Positions 37,218 to 46,800 of a stretch of DNA of 64,000 nucleotides are shown here, one piece after another. The first letter of the stretch is position 1. Every line of letters starts with the position of its first letter. The DNA comes from Chitinophaga sancti (GTDB lineage: Bacteria; Bacteroidota; Bacteroidia; Chitinophagales; Chitinophagaceae): the NCBI RefSeq assembly GCF_034087045.1, contig NZ_CP139247.1, positions 5,048,001-5,112,000 on the forward strand, given 5' to 3'. The notes under the pieces were generated by a model. That model saw nothing but the letters and a program-made list of their open reading frames with translations, ran no database searches and was not told the origin of the DNA. A program made the translations under genes and the position numbers.

Positions 37218-37246
37218 CCCCGAAAGACTTTTGTGTCTTAGCTGAA

Positions 37247-37438
37247 TTATGCACCTTTTTTAGGAGTTGCAGTAGCAGCTGCTTTGTGTGCTTTGTGAGC
37301 TTTTGTAGTGTCAGCAGCTGTTTTTTCAGTTTTTGCTTTTTCTTTCTTAGCTGGTTTTGCAGCTGGAGTCTGTGCAAAAGTGATAGCGCTAACACTCATA
37401 AATACTGCAGCTACAATAAGACTTTTCTTGATGTTCAT
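37247..37438 (-). CDS. Small secreted Lys/Ala-rich protein, paralogue of the one at 40645
   Basis: A 63-residue protein with a clear signal peptide (MNIKKSLIVAAVFMSVSAITFAQ). The mature part of ~40 residues is Lys/Ala/Thr-rich and low in complexity (PAAKPAKKEKAKTEKTAAD, then KAHKAHKAAAT). Such short basic exported proteins resemble enterobacterial Asr or histone-H1-like peptides in composition only. Its upstream region carries a 9-12-9 direct repeat shared with the paralogue at 40645, so both are probably controlled by the LytTR regulator at 40993. Function is unknown. Confidence 0.75.
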   Translation of the reverse strand: MNIKKSLIVAAVFMSVSAITFAQTPAAKPAKKEKAKTEKTAADTTKAHKAHKAAATATPKKGA

Positions 37439-37522
37439 GATCTTTGTTTTTAAATAATTTTGAATTGTTTGTTTGTAGTTTCTGACGTAAAATTAAGCCT
37501 GATACACCCCCTTTACCCTTCA

Positions 37523-37552
37523 GTTTCGGTGAATGAGGTCGAAGTGTCGTTG
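37523..37552. promoter_or_regulatory. LytTR-like direct repeat upstream of the 37247 gene
   Basis: GTTTCGGTG (37523-37531) and GTGTCGTTG (37544-37552) are separated by 12 bp, the layout of LytTR-type sites (9-N12-9). It lies about 85-115 bp upstream of the gene's start. A similar pair lies upstream of its paralogue. Confidence 0.5.
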
Positions 37553-37705
37553 AAAAAGGAAAATTGGGTGTTAACCTGTTCGCATGGTTACAACAGGTGT
37601 CCGAAGTTGAACACTTTTTGTGTAGTAGCTGTTTTCAATCTTTTGTATATCAGTTGTTTGTGATTTTGGCGTCGTTCGTGATGCTTGTTACACGCTATTT
37701 TCCGT

Positions 37706-38167
37706 ATGACCATGATTACAAATTCCATTGATTATACCTTCCTGGATAGCCATTTAAAAAGCCTTTACCTGGCAGATGAGCAGATGGCTTCTATACTCAC
37801 CGCATTTTCCCTGTTGGCGATATTGGTAGGTTGCCTGGGATTGTTTGGGCTGGCCACTTATACGGCCGAAAAACGTATGAAAGAGATTGGGGTAAGGAAG
37901 GTAATGGGGGCAACAGTGCCTTCGCTGGTAAGGTTGCTGTGTAAGGACCTGGTCAAACGGGTATTGGTGGCATTTGTGATTGCCTGCCCTTTGGCTTATT
38001 GGGGGTTTGGGAAGTGGCTGGAGAATTTTACGTACCGGATAGATATGCAGTGGTGGATGTTTGGGATGGGAGGATTGATGGCGGTTGTGATTGCCATTTG
38101 TACGGTATCGACACAGGCTATTCGGGCAGCGATTGCGAATCCGATACATTCATTGAGGAGTGAATAA
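37706..38167 (+). pseudogene. C-terminal remnant of an FtsX-family ABC transporter permease
   Basis: About 155 residues match only the end of MacB/FtsX-type permeases: DYTFLDSHLKSLYLADEQ, then TM segments LLAILVGCLGLFGLATYTAE, KEIGVRKVMGAT, and a last TM ending AIANPIHSLRSE. Family members are ~400-800 residues with an N-terminal periplasmic domain and further TMs, all missing here. The fragment has no credible start or promoter, and the 250 bp upstream code for nothing similar. It reads as the 3' end of a decayed or deleted gene; a leading ATG at 37706 is nominal. Its own 3' end is also duplicated downstream. Confidence 0.75.
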
Positions 38168-38335
38168 TTGAAGGGGTAATTTGGAGGCTGTTTTTGTGCT
38201 GTGTATATTCATTGGGAAGTGAATAGTTAGAATCCGATATATTCAGTGAGGAGTGAATAATAAAATACACAGGCGATCGCAGTGCTGATACATGATACGC
38301 AGGCAATCCGGGTTGCAGTTGTGAACCCGTTTAAT
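38108..38335. repeat. Diverged duplications of the FtsX-remnant 3' end
   Basis: AATCCGATACATTCATTGAG near 38137 recurs as AATCCGATATATTCAGTGAG near 38231, and a weaker copy (TATTCATTGGGAAGTGAAT) lies near 38205. Further on, ACGCAGGCAATCCGGGTTGC near 38298 matches ACACAGGCTATTCGGGCAGC of the gene at ~38110. The copies are more diverged than in other arrays. Confidence 0.7.
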
Positions 38336-38353
38336 CAGGTTAGTCATCATCAT

Positions 38354-40549
38354 CTATAACAGGATAGCCATGGTTTCTTCCATCGCCTTCAGACTCAGTT
38401 CGCGCAGTGTGGCAAATTTTTCTGCTACCAGTGCGGGCTGATAGGAGTTAGCGTCCAGTGATTCCAATGGTTCCAAAATAGGATATAATATACCATCCAG
38501 CCCGATAAACGAAATGGTTGTCTTCAGGTTATGCGCCGTACTACGGATGGCCGCTACATCTTCTGCCTGAATGGCTTTTTTTAATGCCCCCAGGTCTTCC
38601 GGTAATTGTGTAACGAATTGTTGCAGCATAGCATGCTCAAATTCCGTATCTCCCTTACTCAGCGTCTTAAGATATTGCAATTGAACCAAAGGCCCGTCAT
38701 GCGGCTGGGAATGGCCATTAAGGGCAGTATGTACCTCAGGAGGGCTGAACTTACCCGTAAAGATCTGGATTAGTCTGAACAATTCTTCTTCCCGGATTGG
38801 TTTAGAGAGGTATTCATTCATCCCTGCCTGCAGGCATTTCTCCCTTTCTCCCGCCATTGCATGTGCAGTCATGGCAATGATGGGAATGTTAGAATGCAGT
38901 TCCTGCCTGATTTTGCGGGCCGCAGTGTACCCATCCATCTCCGGCATCTGGATATCCATCAGTACCATATCATAATGTCCTTTAGTCAGGGCATTTAGCA
39001 CATCCTGTCCGTTTGTGACCAGTTGGTAATGCAGCTGCCGGTTGCCTAGCAGGTGTTTCAGCAGGTCCTGGTTCATTTTATTGTCTTCTGCTACCAGCAG
39101 TTTTACATCTGCATGTAGAGAAGAGAGGAAATTCTCATTGTTGGATTCCCCGTTTTCAGGCAGCAATTCTCCGTGTGCATAAGGTAGTTCTACCATAAAG
39201 GTGCTTCCTTTGCCGGGTTCACTTTCTACGGTGAGGGCGCCATGTTGCAGCTCTACCAGTTGTTTTACGATGGTCAGTCCCAGGCCGGTACCGCCATATT
39301 TACGGGTCGTATCGGCTTCTGCCTGGTTAAAGCGGTCAAAGATAGCGGGTAGTTTATCGGGGGCAATACCAATACCGGTATCACTCACTGCAAACAGTAC
39401 ACGTACGGTGTGTTCATTTTCTCCCAGTTGGCTGATCATGATATTTACATGCCCCTGGTTGGTGAACTTGATCGCGTTGTTAGCGAGGTTCACCAATACC
39501 TGTGTAAGCCGAACGACGTCGCCGTACAGGATATCAGGTACATTATCGTCGATGGTTACATTAAAGGCCAGTTTCTTCTCTTCAGCTTTCAGGCGAAACA
39601 TGGTCTGCACGCCGTGCAACACCCCGCGCAGGCTGAACGAGACTGGTTCCAGCCGCATCATGCCTGATTCTATTTTAGAAATATCGAGAATGTCGTTGAT
39701 GATCTCCAACAGGTTTTCGCCGGCATTTGCGATGGCGGCGACATATTCCTTTCCTTTTTCATTCAGGGGTTGCTGTTGTAGCAGGTGTGTGAACCCAAGT
39801 ACGGCATTCATGGGCGTTCGGATCTCATGACTCATATTAGCGAGGAACTGTTCTTTGATAGCAGCCAGTTTCTTTTCCTGTTGCTGTGATTTGTCCAGGG
39901 CTTCGATGAGTTGTTCCTGTTTATGAATGCGTGTGGTGATATATAAAAAAGCGAGCAGGCTGCTGATGCAGGCAAAGATCATCATGACCGAGCCCCAGTT
40001 TTGCGCGCGCTGTCCGCTGGTATCGATGAGTCGTACGGTACGGTTTACTTCTGTCTGCCGGGTACTGTCCAGCTGATGCAAAATAACGCCGATGGCTTCG
40101 CCAAGGCGTTTTCCTTTCTGTGCGTTGATGAGTCGTTCAGCAGACCATTTGCCGTGCGTATAAAAAGAATCGAGTACGGTGACGTTGAAACGGTTTTTTT
40201 CTTCTACCAGGTAGTTTAGCTGGGTCAGCAGTTTCTCTGTACTATCGCTGATGACGAGCTTATTAATTTCGTTGAGGTCGGCTTTGATAAGGGCTACGTC
40301 GGCTTCTATGCCGGTAATATTCAATGTGTCCTGGGAGATAACGGTACCTCTTACTTTACTGTCGGTTCTGGCTATACTGGTCTGGAGTTTTTGCAGCTCA
40401 TTCTTTACGTTCAGTTCATTGAGCAACTGTTCATTTCCTGAGATCAGCTTGCGGATGTTCTGCGAGGAATTGAACTGGAGTACTATAAACAGGATCATCC
40501 CTGAAATAAACACGCCAAGTAAATAGTATTTCAGATGTTTAGGCTGCAT
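38354..40549 (-). CDS. Hybrid sensor histidine kinase with receiver and HPt domains
   Basis: A 731-residue membrane-bound hybrid kinase. Two TMs (~8-25 and ~185-205) bracket a ~160-residue periplasmic helical sensor region. A HisKA domain has the phospho-acceptor His in MSHEIRTPMNAVLGF (~240). The HATPase has DTGIGIAPDKLPAIFDRF and YGGTGLGLTIVKQL. A receiver domain has VAEDNKMNQ and the phospho-Asp in LMDIQMPEMDG. A C-terminal HPt has STAHNLKTTISFIG. It is an ATP-driven phosphorelay (His-Asp-His). The start is set at the ATG at 40549 because an upstream GTG would begin inside the terminator of the preceding gene. It lies downstream of the small secreted gene and the LytTR regulator on the same strand. 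Confidence 0.92.
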   Translation of the reverse strand: MQPKHLKYYLLGVFISGMILFIVLQFNSSQNIRKLISGNEQLLNELNVKNELQKLQTSIARTDSKVRGTVISQDTLNITGIEADVALIKADLNEINKLVISDSTEKLLTQLNYLVEEKNRFNVTVLDSFYTHGKWSAERLINAQKGKRLGEAIGVILHQLDSTRQTEVNRTVRLIDTSGQRAQNWGSVMMIFACISSLLAFLYITTRIHKQEQLIEALDKSQQQEKKLAAIKEQFLANMSHEIRTPMNAVLGFTHLLQQQPLNEKGKEYVAAIANAGENLLEIINDILDISKIESGMMRLEPVSFSLRGVLHGVQTMFRLKAEEKKLAFNVTIDDNVPDILYGDVVRLTQVLVNLANNAIKFTNQGHVNIMISQLGENEHTVRVLFAVSDTGIGIAPDKLPAIFDRFNQAEADTTRKYGGTGLGLTIVKQLVELQHGALTVESEPGKGSTFMVELPYAHGELLPENGESNNENFLSSLHADVKLLVAEDNKMNQDLLKHLLGNRQLHYQLVTNGQDVLNALTKGHYDMVLMDIQMPEMDGYTAARKIRQELHSNIPIIAMTAHAMAGEREKCLQAGMNEYLSKPIREEELFRLIQIFTGKFSPPEVHTALNGHSQPHDGPLVQLQYLKTLSKGDTEFEHAMLQQFVTQLPEDLGALKKAIQAEDVAAIRSTAHNLKTTISFIGLDGILYPILEPLESLDANSYQPALVAEKFATLRELSLKAMEETMAILL

Positions 40550-40587
40550 ATATCGTTGATGATACAAGGTACAATTTTTCTCCACAA

Positions 40588-40620
40588 ACGATCGCTTCTA
40601 CCTTGGGCAGAAGCGATCGT
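40588..40620. terminator. Hairpin after the small secreted gene
   Basis: A perfect 12-bp stem ACGATCGCTTCT/AGAAGCGATCGT with a 9-nt loop separates the small gene (ends 40645) from the histidine kinase gene. In the minus direction it is followed by a short T-rich stretch about 13 bp further on. Confidence 0.6.
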
Positions 40621-40644
40621 ATTGTAAAGATGTCCACTAAAAAA

Positions 40645-40857
40645 CTATTTGGTAGCTGGAGCTGGCTTAGCTGCTGTACCTGCGGCTTTCTTGTGGTGAT
40701 GTTTCTTATGACCTTTGTGCGCCTTCTTTTCAGTAGCTGGTTTTTCAGCCTGCTGTGTAGTCTTTGTAGCTTTTGCAGCTTTAACAGTATTGTTTGCGAA
40801 AGTAGCGGTACCTACCAGCATCATGGCAGCGGCCATCAGCATTGTTATCTTTTTCAT
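40645..40857 (-). CDS. Small secreted Lys/His/Ala-rich protein
   Basis: A 70-residue protein with a signal peptide (MKKITMLMAAAMMLVGTATFA). The mature ~48 residues are Lys/Ala/Thr-rich with the His-rich patch AHKGHKKHHHKK, a possible metal- or polyanion-binding stretch. It resembles the gene at 37247 in size, composition and upstream signal (paralogues). It lies between the LytTR regulator (40993) and the hybrid kinase and has its own hairpin terminator. The upstream 9-12-9 repeats suggest LytTR control. Function is unknown. Confidence 0.75.
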   Translation of the reverse strand: MKKITMLMAAAMMLVGTATFANNTVKAAKATKTTQQAEKPATEKKAHKGHKKHHHKKAAGTAAKPAPATK

Positions 40858-40955
40858 GACAGTTGTTTTTATTATTTGTGATCAATTTGTTTGATGACCT
40901 AAAGGTACATCCGGGATGACCACCTGTCATTTCGATTTGGGTTAACAGGCATTAG

Positions 40956-40985
40956 CCGTCGGTCAAAAAGGAAAAACTGTCGGTG
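40956..40985. promoter_or_regulatory. LytTR-like direct repeat upstream of the 40645 gene
   Basis: CCGTCGGTC (40956-40964) and CTGTCGGTG (40977-40985) are separated by the 12-bp spacer AAAAAGGAAAAA. They lie 99-128 bp upstream of the small gene and a few bases after the LytTR gene's stop codon. A related pair, with similar spacer, lies upstream of the paralogue at 37247. A degenerate third box (ATTTGGGTT, 40935-40943) keeps the 21-bp phase. Confidence 0.55.
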
Positions 40986-40992
40986 GAGGTTT

Positions 40993-41688
40993 TTACAACA
41001 GGTTTAATTTGCTGTTAAGTGCTGATCTGTAGGCATCTGCCACGGGTACAGCGTTTTTATGTATGATAATGGTACCGTCTTCAATCGATTCTATTTTGTC
41101 CAGCGACACTATATAGGAGCGATGCACACGCATAAATTTGCCGGCAGGCAGTTTCTCTTCTACCGCTTTGAGGGTGGTATGGATGGCGTGAAACTTCTGA
41201 GCGGTATGTAGTTTTACATAATCGCCCATAGCTTCCAGGTAGAGGATCTCATCTATGCGGATCCTTTTCAGCACCCCATTGTCCCGGATAAACACAAATT
41301 CATTGTCTGTATTTTGTACTTCCTGTACCGTGCTATCACAGATCTCTTTCGCCTTGTCGATAGCCTGGATGAAACGGGCAGGAGTTACCGGTTTGATGAG
41401 GTAGTCTGCAACGTTCAGTTCAAATGCTTCTACGGCATAATCTTTTTTGACAGTGGTAAAGATGATGATCGGACCTTTCTTACCCAGGTTACGGGTTAGT
41501 TCCAATCCGCTCATGCCCGGCATTTCGATGTCGAGGAGGAGCAGGTCCACTTTTTCTTTTTGCAGTACATTATAGGCTTCGAGAGCACTGGCACATTCGC
41601 CCAGTACATGCAGTTGTTCAACGTGGCTGGCCAATTGTTTCATTGCAGTGCGGGCCAGCTTATTGTCGTCTACAATAAGGCAATTCAT
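40993..41688 (-). CDS. LytTR-family response regulator
   Basis: A 231-residue response regulator. The receiver domain (1-118) has the acidic pair in LIVDDNKLAR and the phospho-acceptor Asp at 53 in LLLDIEMPG, then KPVTPARF. The LytTR DNA-binding domain (~130-231) contains LYLEAMGDYVKLHT and MRVHRSYIVSLDKIESI. It is divergent from the second efflux cluster (41796). Its cognate kinase is not adjacent in the usual LytS form; the hybrid kinase at 38354 is a candidate. Repeats of LytTR geometry occur upstream of two small genes nearby. Confidence 0.93.
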   Translation of the reverse strand: MNCLIVDDNKLARTAMKQLASHVEQLHVLGECASALEAYNVLQKEKVDLLLLDIEMPGMSGLELTRNLGKKGPIIIFTTVKKDYAVEAFELNVADYLIKPVTPARFIQAIDKAKEICDSTVQEVQNTDNEFVFIRDNGVLKRIRIDEILYLEAMGDYVKLHTAQKFHAIHTTLKAVEEKLPAGKFMRVHRSYIVSLDKIESIEDGTIIIHKNAVPVADAYRSALNSKLNLL

Positions 41689-41795
41689 GGGGCAAATATA
41701 AGGGCTTTCAATAGTAAAGGTTATATTATAATTTGCTTAAAACTTGATGGGGGATTATTAAAATTAAAATGTAATAAATATCTTGCATATTCTAA

Positions 41796-42164
41796 ATGAG
41801 GTCTCAATTGAAACAGCTGCAAAGGCTCATCCTTATATTATCATGCGTATTTCTTCCGTTCGTATACGGGGAAACATCCGGGGCATACACGTCTCCGCAT
41901 GATCAGCCGCAGTTACTCAGTTATACCACTACCAGTCATCTTCATTCCTTTTGCGGGAATGAGCATTACAGAACAGCGACCGTCAATAAATTCAATTTAC
42001 GCAACCGTGGGTTGATTGATTTTAATGAATTTTTCCTGACGGTTTCCAGTATCAGGATCAAGCCGCTGTTTGTTTATATTCATCCCCATTACAAAGGATT
42101 CGCTGCAGCTATCATCAGTGTTTCCGTTTCGCTCAGCGACTGGCGAGGGCCTCCAATGGCATAA
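41796..42164 (+). CDS. Hypothetical exported protein at the head of the second efflux cluster
   Basis: A 122-residue protein that I do not recognise. Residues 1-25 look like a signal peptide (LILILSCVFLPFVYG). The mature part contains a Cys, several His residues (HSFCGNEH, YIHPHYKG) and a hydrophobic stretch. An ATG at 41796 follows a candidate -7 element (TATCTTGC near 41780). Small secreted His-containing proteins often head RND metal-efflux clusters in Bacteroidota, which is inference. It could instead be leader sequence. Confidence 0.55.
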   Translation: MRSQLKQLQRLILILSCVFLPFVYGETSGAYTSPHDQPQLLSYTTTSHLHSFCGNEHYRTATVNKFNLRNRGLIDFNEFFLTVSSIRIKPLFVYIHPHYKGFAAAIISVSVSLSDWRGPPMA

Positions 42165-42235
42165 TTTTTATATAACGCATTTCCTTTAATTACTTATTGA
42201 CGCGCTATTGCAGCGCATTAACATTTCGCGCAGTT

Positions 42236-43642
42236 ATGTATGTGAACATTCCTGTAAGGCGATGTGCGGTATTGCTATGCCTGTTGGCTGGCATAGGCAC
42301 GCATTGCTTTGCACAAACCTTACCATTGAAGCAGGCTATTGATATGACCCTGCAGCATTATCCTTCACTGAAGGTCAAAAATACGATCTCCAATGCAGCG
42401 GCCGCGCACACGACCGATGTAAAGCATGAATGGTGGCCTAACCTGAAACTGGTGGAAGAAGCCACCGTGGGTACTGACAATGGAGTATATGGTTCTTATT
42501 TTCCCATGAGCATTATTCCTTCTACATCCGGTGGTATCCGGGATGCCAACAGTTTGCAGGCGGTATCCGGCAATGTAGGTATGGCACAATTGCAATGGGA
42601 GGTCTACAACTTCGGTCTGTACAAAGTACGGAAGGACGAAGCCAGGCAACAACAACAGGTAGCAGGTGCGGATGCCGGTATCACGGCAAACGATCTGACC
42701 GTGTCTGTGATCCAGGACTACCTGTCTATGCTGGAATATTATAACCTGATGCGTATTCAGGCGGACAATATAGAACGTACAAGATCGGTGTCGAAGGCGG
42801 TGACTTCGATTGTACTGCATGGGTTGAAACCGGGAGTAGATAGTGCTATAGCAGCAGCAGAGCTGTCAAAAGCCAGGCTGAACTATATAGATTTTCAGAA
42901 TGGGTATAATAAGGTGCGCATGCACCTGGCTATTCTGACAGGTTTGGACAGTACGGCTATAGTTCCGGATACACTGTATGATAAGGGATTGCCACAGATA
43001 TTGCTGGCTCAGTCCGATACGGCAACTGTAGAGCAAACACACCCGGCACTGGTTTATTACAATGCCCTGCTTACACAAAATCAAAAACATGAACAGGTGA
43101 TCCGTAAAACGGCTATGCCCAAAGTGATGGTGCTGGCGGCTGGATGGGCCAGGGGATCCAGTATTAACAGCAATGATGAGTACCAGAATCTAGCCAGTGG
43201 TTTTGGGTATAATCGTTACAACTACCTGGCAGGGATCGGTATTACTTATAATGTGGCGGACATATTTCATACAAGGGATAAAATGAGAGAGCAATATTTA
43301 CGTACCCGGGCAGCGGCCAATCAGCTCGAATCGTCGCATGCGCTGCTGGATAATCAGCTGAACCAGGCCAGGGTGAATATTCATACGGCTGTAGACAAAT
43401 TGAATGAAATGCCGGCGCAGCTGAATGCAGCAAGGGCGGCGGCGGCTCAGAAAATGGCGTTGTATAAGGGTGGGTTGACGAATATTATTGATGTGACGAA
43501 TGCGCTGTATGTGTTGAACCGTGCGGAGAATGACCTGATACAGACGCGGCATGATGCATGGCAGTCGCTATTTATGGAGGCGTTTGCGACGAATACGATA
43601 CAAGTGCTGGTACAGCAGCTGGAAGCGGCGAGGGGGCAATAA
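42236..43642 (+). CDS. TolC-family outer-membrane efflux channel (second system)
   Basis: A 468-residue outer-membrane factor with a signal peptide ending near HCFAQ. The N-terminal motif LPLKQAIDMTLQHYPSLKV and the paired helical hairpins are typical of TolC-like OEPs. The start is the ATG at 42236; a TTG 39 bp upstream is weaker. It is followed by 200 bp of degenerate repeats and the RND permease. Order is tolC-permease-adaptor, unlike the first system in the window (tolC-adaptor-permease). Confidence 0.92.
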   Translation: MYVNIPVRRCAVLLCLLAGIGTHCFAQTLPLKQAIDMTLQHYPSLKVKNTISNAAAAHTTDVKHEWWPNLKLVEEATVGTDNGVYGSYFPMSIIPSTSGGIRDANSLQAVSGNVGMAQLQWEVYNFGLYKVRKDEARQQQQVAGADAGITANDLTVSVIQDYLSMLEYYNLMRIQADNIERTRSVSKAVTSIVLHGLKPGVDSAIAAAELSKARLNYIDFQNGYNKVRMHLAILTGLDSTAIVPDTLYDKGLPQILLAQSDTATVEQTHPALVYYNALLTQNQKHEQVIRKTAMPKVMVLAAGWARGSSINSNDEYQNLASGFGYNRYNYLAGIGITYNVADIFHTRDKMREQYLRTRAAANQLESSHALLDNQLNQARVNIHTAVDKLNEMPAQLNAARAAAAQKMALYKGGLTNIIDVTNALYVLNRAENDLIQTRHDAWQSLFMEAFATNTIQVLVQQLEAARGQ

Positions 43643-43800
43643 AATTTATTTCGAATTGAGAAAGGGAAGGTTTTAATACCGTGGGAACTTTTGATTTCGA
43701 ATTGAGAAGGGAAGGTTTTAATACCGTTGTGAGAAGAAAGCAACTCCTGGATCAGTATTGAGAATGCGAAACTTTTATTTCCGCCCTGAGAAGGCCAGAT
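43640..43800. repeat. 46-bp degenerate repeat downstream of the second tolC gene
   Basis: TTCGAATTGAGAARGGAAGG plus TTTTAATACC occurs at 43650 and 43696. More diverged copies (TATTGAGAATGCGAAAC, CCCTGAGAAGGCCAG) follow to about 43800. The 200-bp gap holds no gene. Confidence 0.75.
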
Positions 43801-43843
43801 TTTTTAATTCCCTATTAAGAGGGCTACATCTAAAATGTAAAAT

Positions 43844-46800
43844 ATGTCATTAGTCTCTACTGCCTTAAAAAAGCCAATCTCGGTTGTCGTACTGACACTG
43901 GGCGTGTTCCTTTTTTCTATACTGGCAGTTATCAATATTCCCATCGATATTTTTCCGAAGCTGAATCAGCCGACCATCTATGTGATAGAACCATATGGAG
44001 GTATGTCTGCCCAGCAGATGGAAGGTTTCTTTGCCACCCGCTTACAGGATCAGTTTCTGTATGTGAATGGTATTAAAAATATCAGCAGTAAAAATATCCA
44101 GGGTCTCAGCATGATCAAGCTCACCTTCTACGAAGGGACTGACATGGGAGAGGCTTCGGCACAGGTAGCGCTGCAGGTAAGCCGTGCTATGAACTTCTTT
44201 CCCCCGGGTGCTGCACCACCACAGGTGATTCGTTTTGATGCGTCTTCACTACCTGTGGGTGAACTGGTATTCAGTTCTCCTACACGTTCGCTGAAAGATA
44301 TTTATGATATGGCGACCACCCGTATCAGGCCGATGTTTGCCACTGTACCGGGTTTGTCTGCTTCGCCACCATTTGGTGCGAATGCCCGTTCTGTAGTGGT
44401 GAATGTAAACCCTGACCGGCTGCGTAGTTACAACCTGAGTGCAGACCAGGTGGTGGAGGCCATTGCGCGTAACAACGCGATGAGCCCTTCCGGGAATATC
44501 CGTATTAATAATAAAATGTTCCTCACTACCATCAACTCACTGGAAGAGCAGGTGACTGATTTCGGAGATATTCCTGTAACGACGAATGGTAACTCCACTG
44601 TGTTTGTAAAGGATATTGCGACGGTATCAGATGGTGCGGATGTAACGGTGGATTATGCACTGGTGAATGGAAAACGTTCCGTATACATGCCGGTTGTAAA
44701 GACCCCGGATGCGTCTACCTGGGAAGTGGTAAAACAACTGAAGGCAAAGTTGCCCGAGATGCAGAACCTCTTGCCGGAAGATACAAAAATCACCTATGAA
44801 TTTGACCAGTCAGTAGCCGTGATCAATGCCGTGAAAGGCCTGATGACAGAGGGTATACTGGGTGCGGTGCTGACAGGTCTGATGGTATTGCTCTTTCTGC
44901 GTGATTTAAGGAGTTGTATGGTAGTGGTGATCACGATACCTATAGCAATTTTATCCGCGGTGTTTGGTTTATATCTCAGCGGACAAACCATTAACCTGAT
45001 GACCTTATCGGGATTGGCGCTGGCCATCGGGGTACTCGTGGATCAGGCCACGGTGACGATTGAGAACATTCACCAGCACCTGGAAATGGGCAAGCCCAAG
45101 AAGCAGGCGATATATGAGGCTTGTGAAGAGATCGCGTTTCCATTGCTGCTGATCCTGTTGTGTATCCTTGCCGTGTTTGCGCCTTCCTTTATCATGTCGG
45201 GTGTGCCGAAGGCCATGTTCCTGCCACTGTCGTTGTCCATTGGTTTTGCCATGATAGCTTCGTTCTTTGTCGCGCAGACATTGGTACCGGTTATTTCCAA
45301 CTGGTGGCTCAAGGCGGAGAGGTACCAGCATGCACATGCGGGACTGGCATTGGATAAGGAAGAGGTGGATGAAGTGAATGATCATATGCAAGAGCAGCAA
45401 TTGCATCCTGAAAAGCTGACTGGCTTTGAGAAATTCAAAGCGTGGTTTATGCGGGTGTTGGAAGGGCTTGGAAAACGTTCATCACTGGTGATTGGATTGT
45501 ATTTAATAATTGCCTTTGGCGCAGCGGGTACTGCCTATGTGGTGATAGGTAAAGACCTGATGCCACATATTAATGTTGGGCAATTTCAGCTTCGTATCAA
45601 AGAGCCGGATGGTACCCGGCTGGAAAGAACAGAAGAAAAGGTACACCAGGTGCTGAACATCATTGATCAGGTTACGGATGGTAATGTGGAAATCAGTTCT
45701 GCTTATGTAGGGCTGATCCCTTCCAGCTATGGTTCCAGTAACCTGTATGTATTTAATGCAGGTACACACGAAGCCGTGTTGCAGGTGAACCTGAATGAGG
45801 ATTATAAAGTAAACATAGAAGCGCTGAAAGATACGCTGCGTGAACGGATCGCAGCGAAGTTTCCGCAGTTGCGGGTATCCTTTGAGCCGATTGATATGAC
45901 GGAGAAGATTATGGCGCAGGGAGCTTCAACACCGATAGAAGTAAGAGTGGCGGGTAAGGATATGCAGCAGATCCAGAAGTATGCGACAATGCTTACAAAC
46001 AGGTTGAAGAATATTTCGTTTTTGCGGGATGTACAGATAGTACAACCCCTGCATTATCCTGTGATCAAGATCAATGTAGACAGGTTCAAAGTGGCGCAGA
46101 TGGGGTTGAATGTGTACCAGGTAGCCCGGTCAGTAACAGCGTCTACATCCAGTAGCCGGTTCTCTGAAAAGAACCAGTGGCTGGATGAGAAAGGTGCTTA
46201 CACTTACCAGGTGCAGGTGCAGATCCCGGAATATAGTATGCAGGCGATCAGTGACCTGCAGGAAATTCCACTGGTACGCGGGCAGGCGAGACCAGTATTG
46301 GGTGATGTGGCGAGCTTTAGTACGAGCGAAGTGCCGGGGGAATATGATCGTTCTGGTCCCCGTCGTTACCTGACGGTGAGTGCGAATATTTCCAACATTG
46401 ACCTGGGGGCTGCTACTAGAGCGGTGCAGCATGAAATCGATGAGATGGGACCTCCGCCACGTGGTTTGATAGCGGATGTACAGGGTAGTTCAAGTTTGCT
46501 GACAGATACATTGAATGGTTTGCAGAATGGGTTGATGCTGGCGGTCATGGTGATATTCCTTTTGCTGGCGGCTAATTATCAGTCGTTCAGACTGAGCTTT
46601 GTGGTATTGGTAACGGTGCCAGCGGTAATAGCAGGGGCATTGCTGATGTTGTTGCTTACAGGGTCTACGCTGAATTTGCAGTCTTATATGGGGATGATTA
46701 TGTCTACAGGTGTATCTGTGGCGAATGCGATCCTGATTGTAACGAATGCGGAGAAGTTGCGGATTGATTACAGGGATGCGTATAAGGCGGGGATTGTGAG

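Noticed and set aside
41796..42164. Reading the 122-residue frame as certain gene
   Set aside because: Not rejected outright; kept with low confidence, because it has a plausible signal peptide but no family match.
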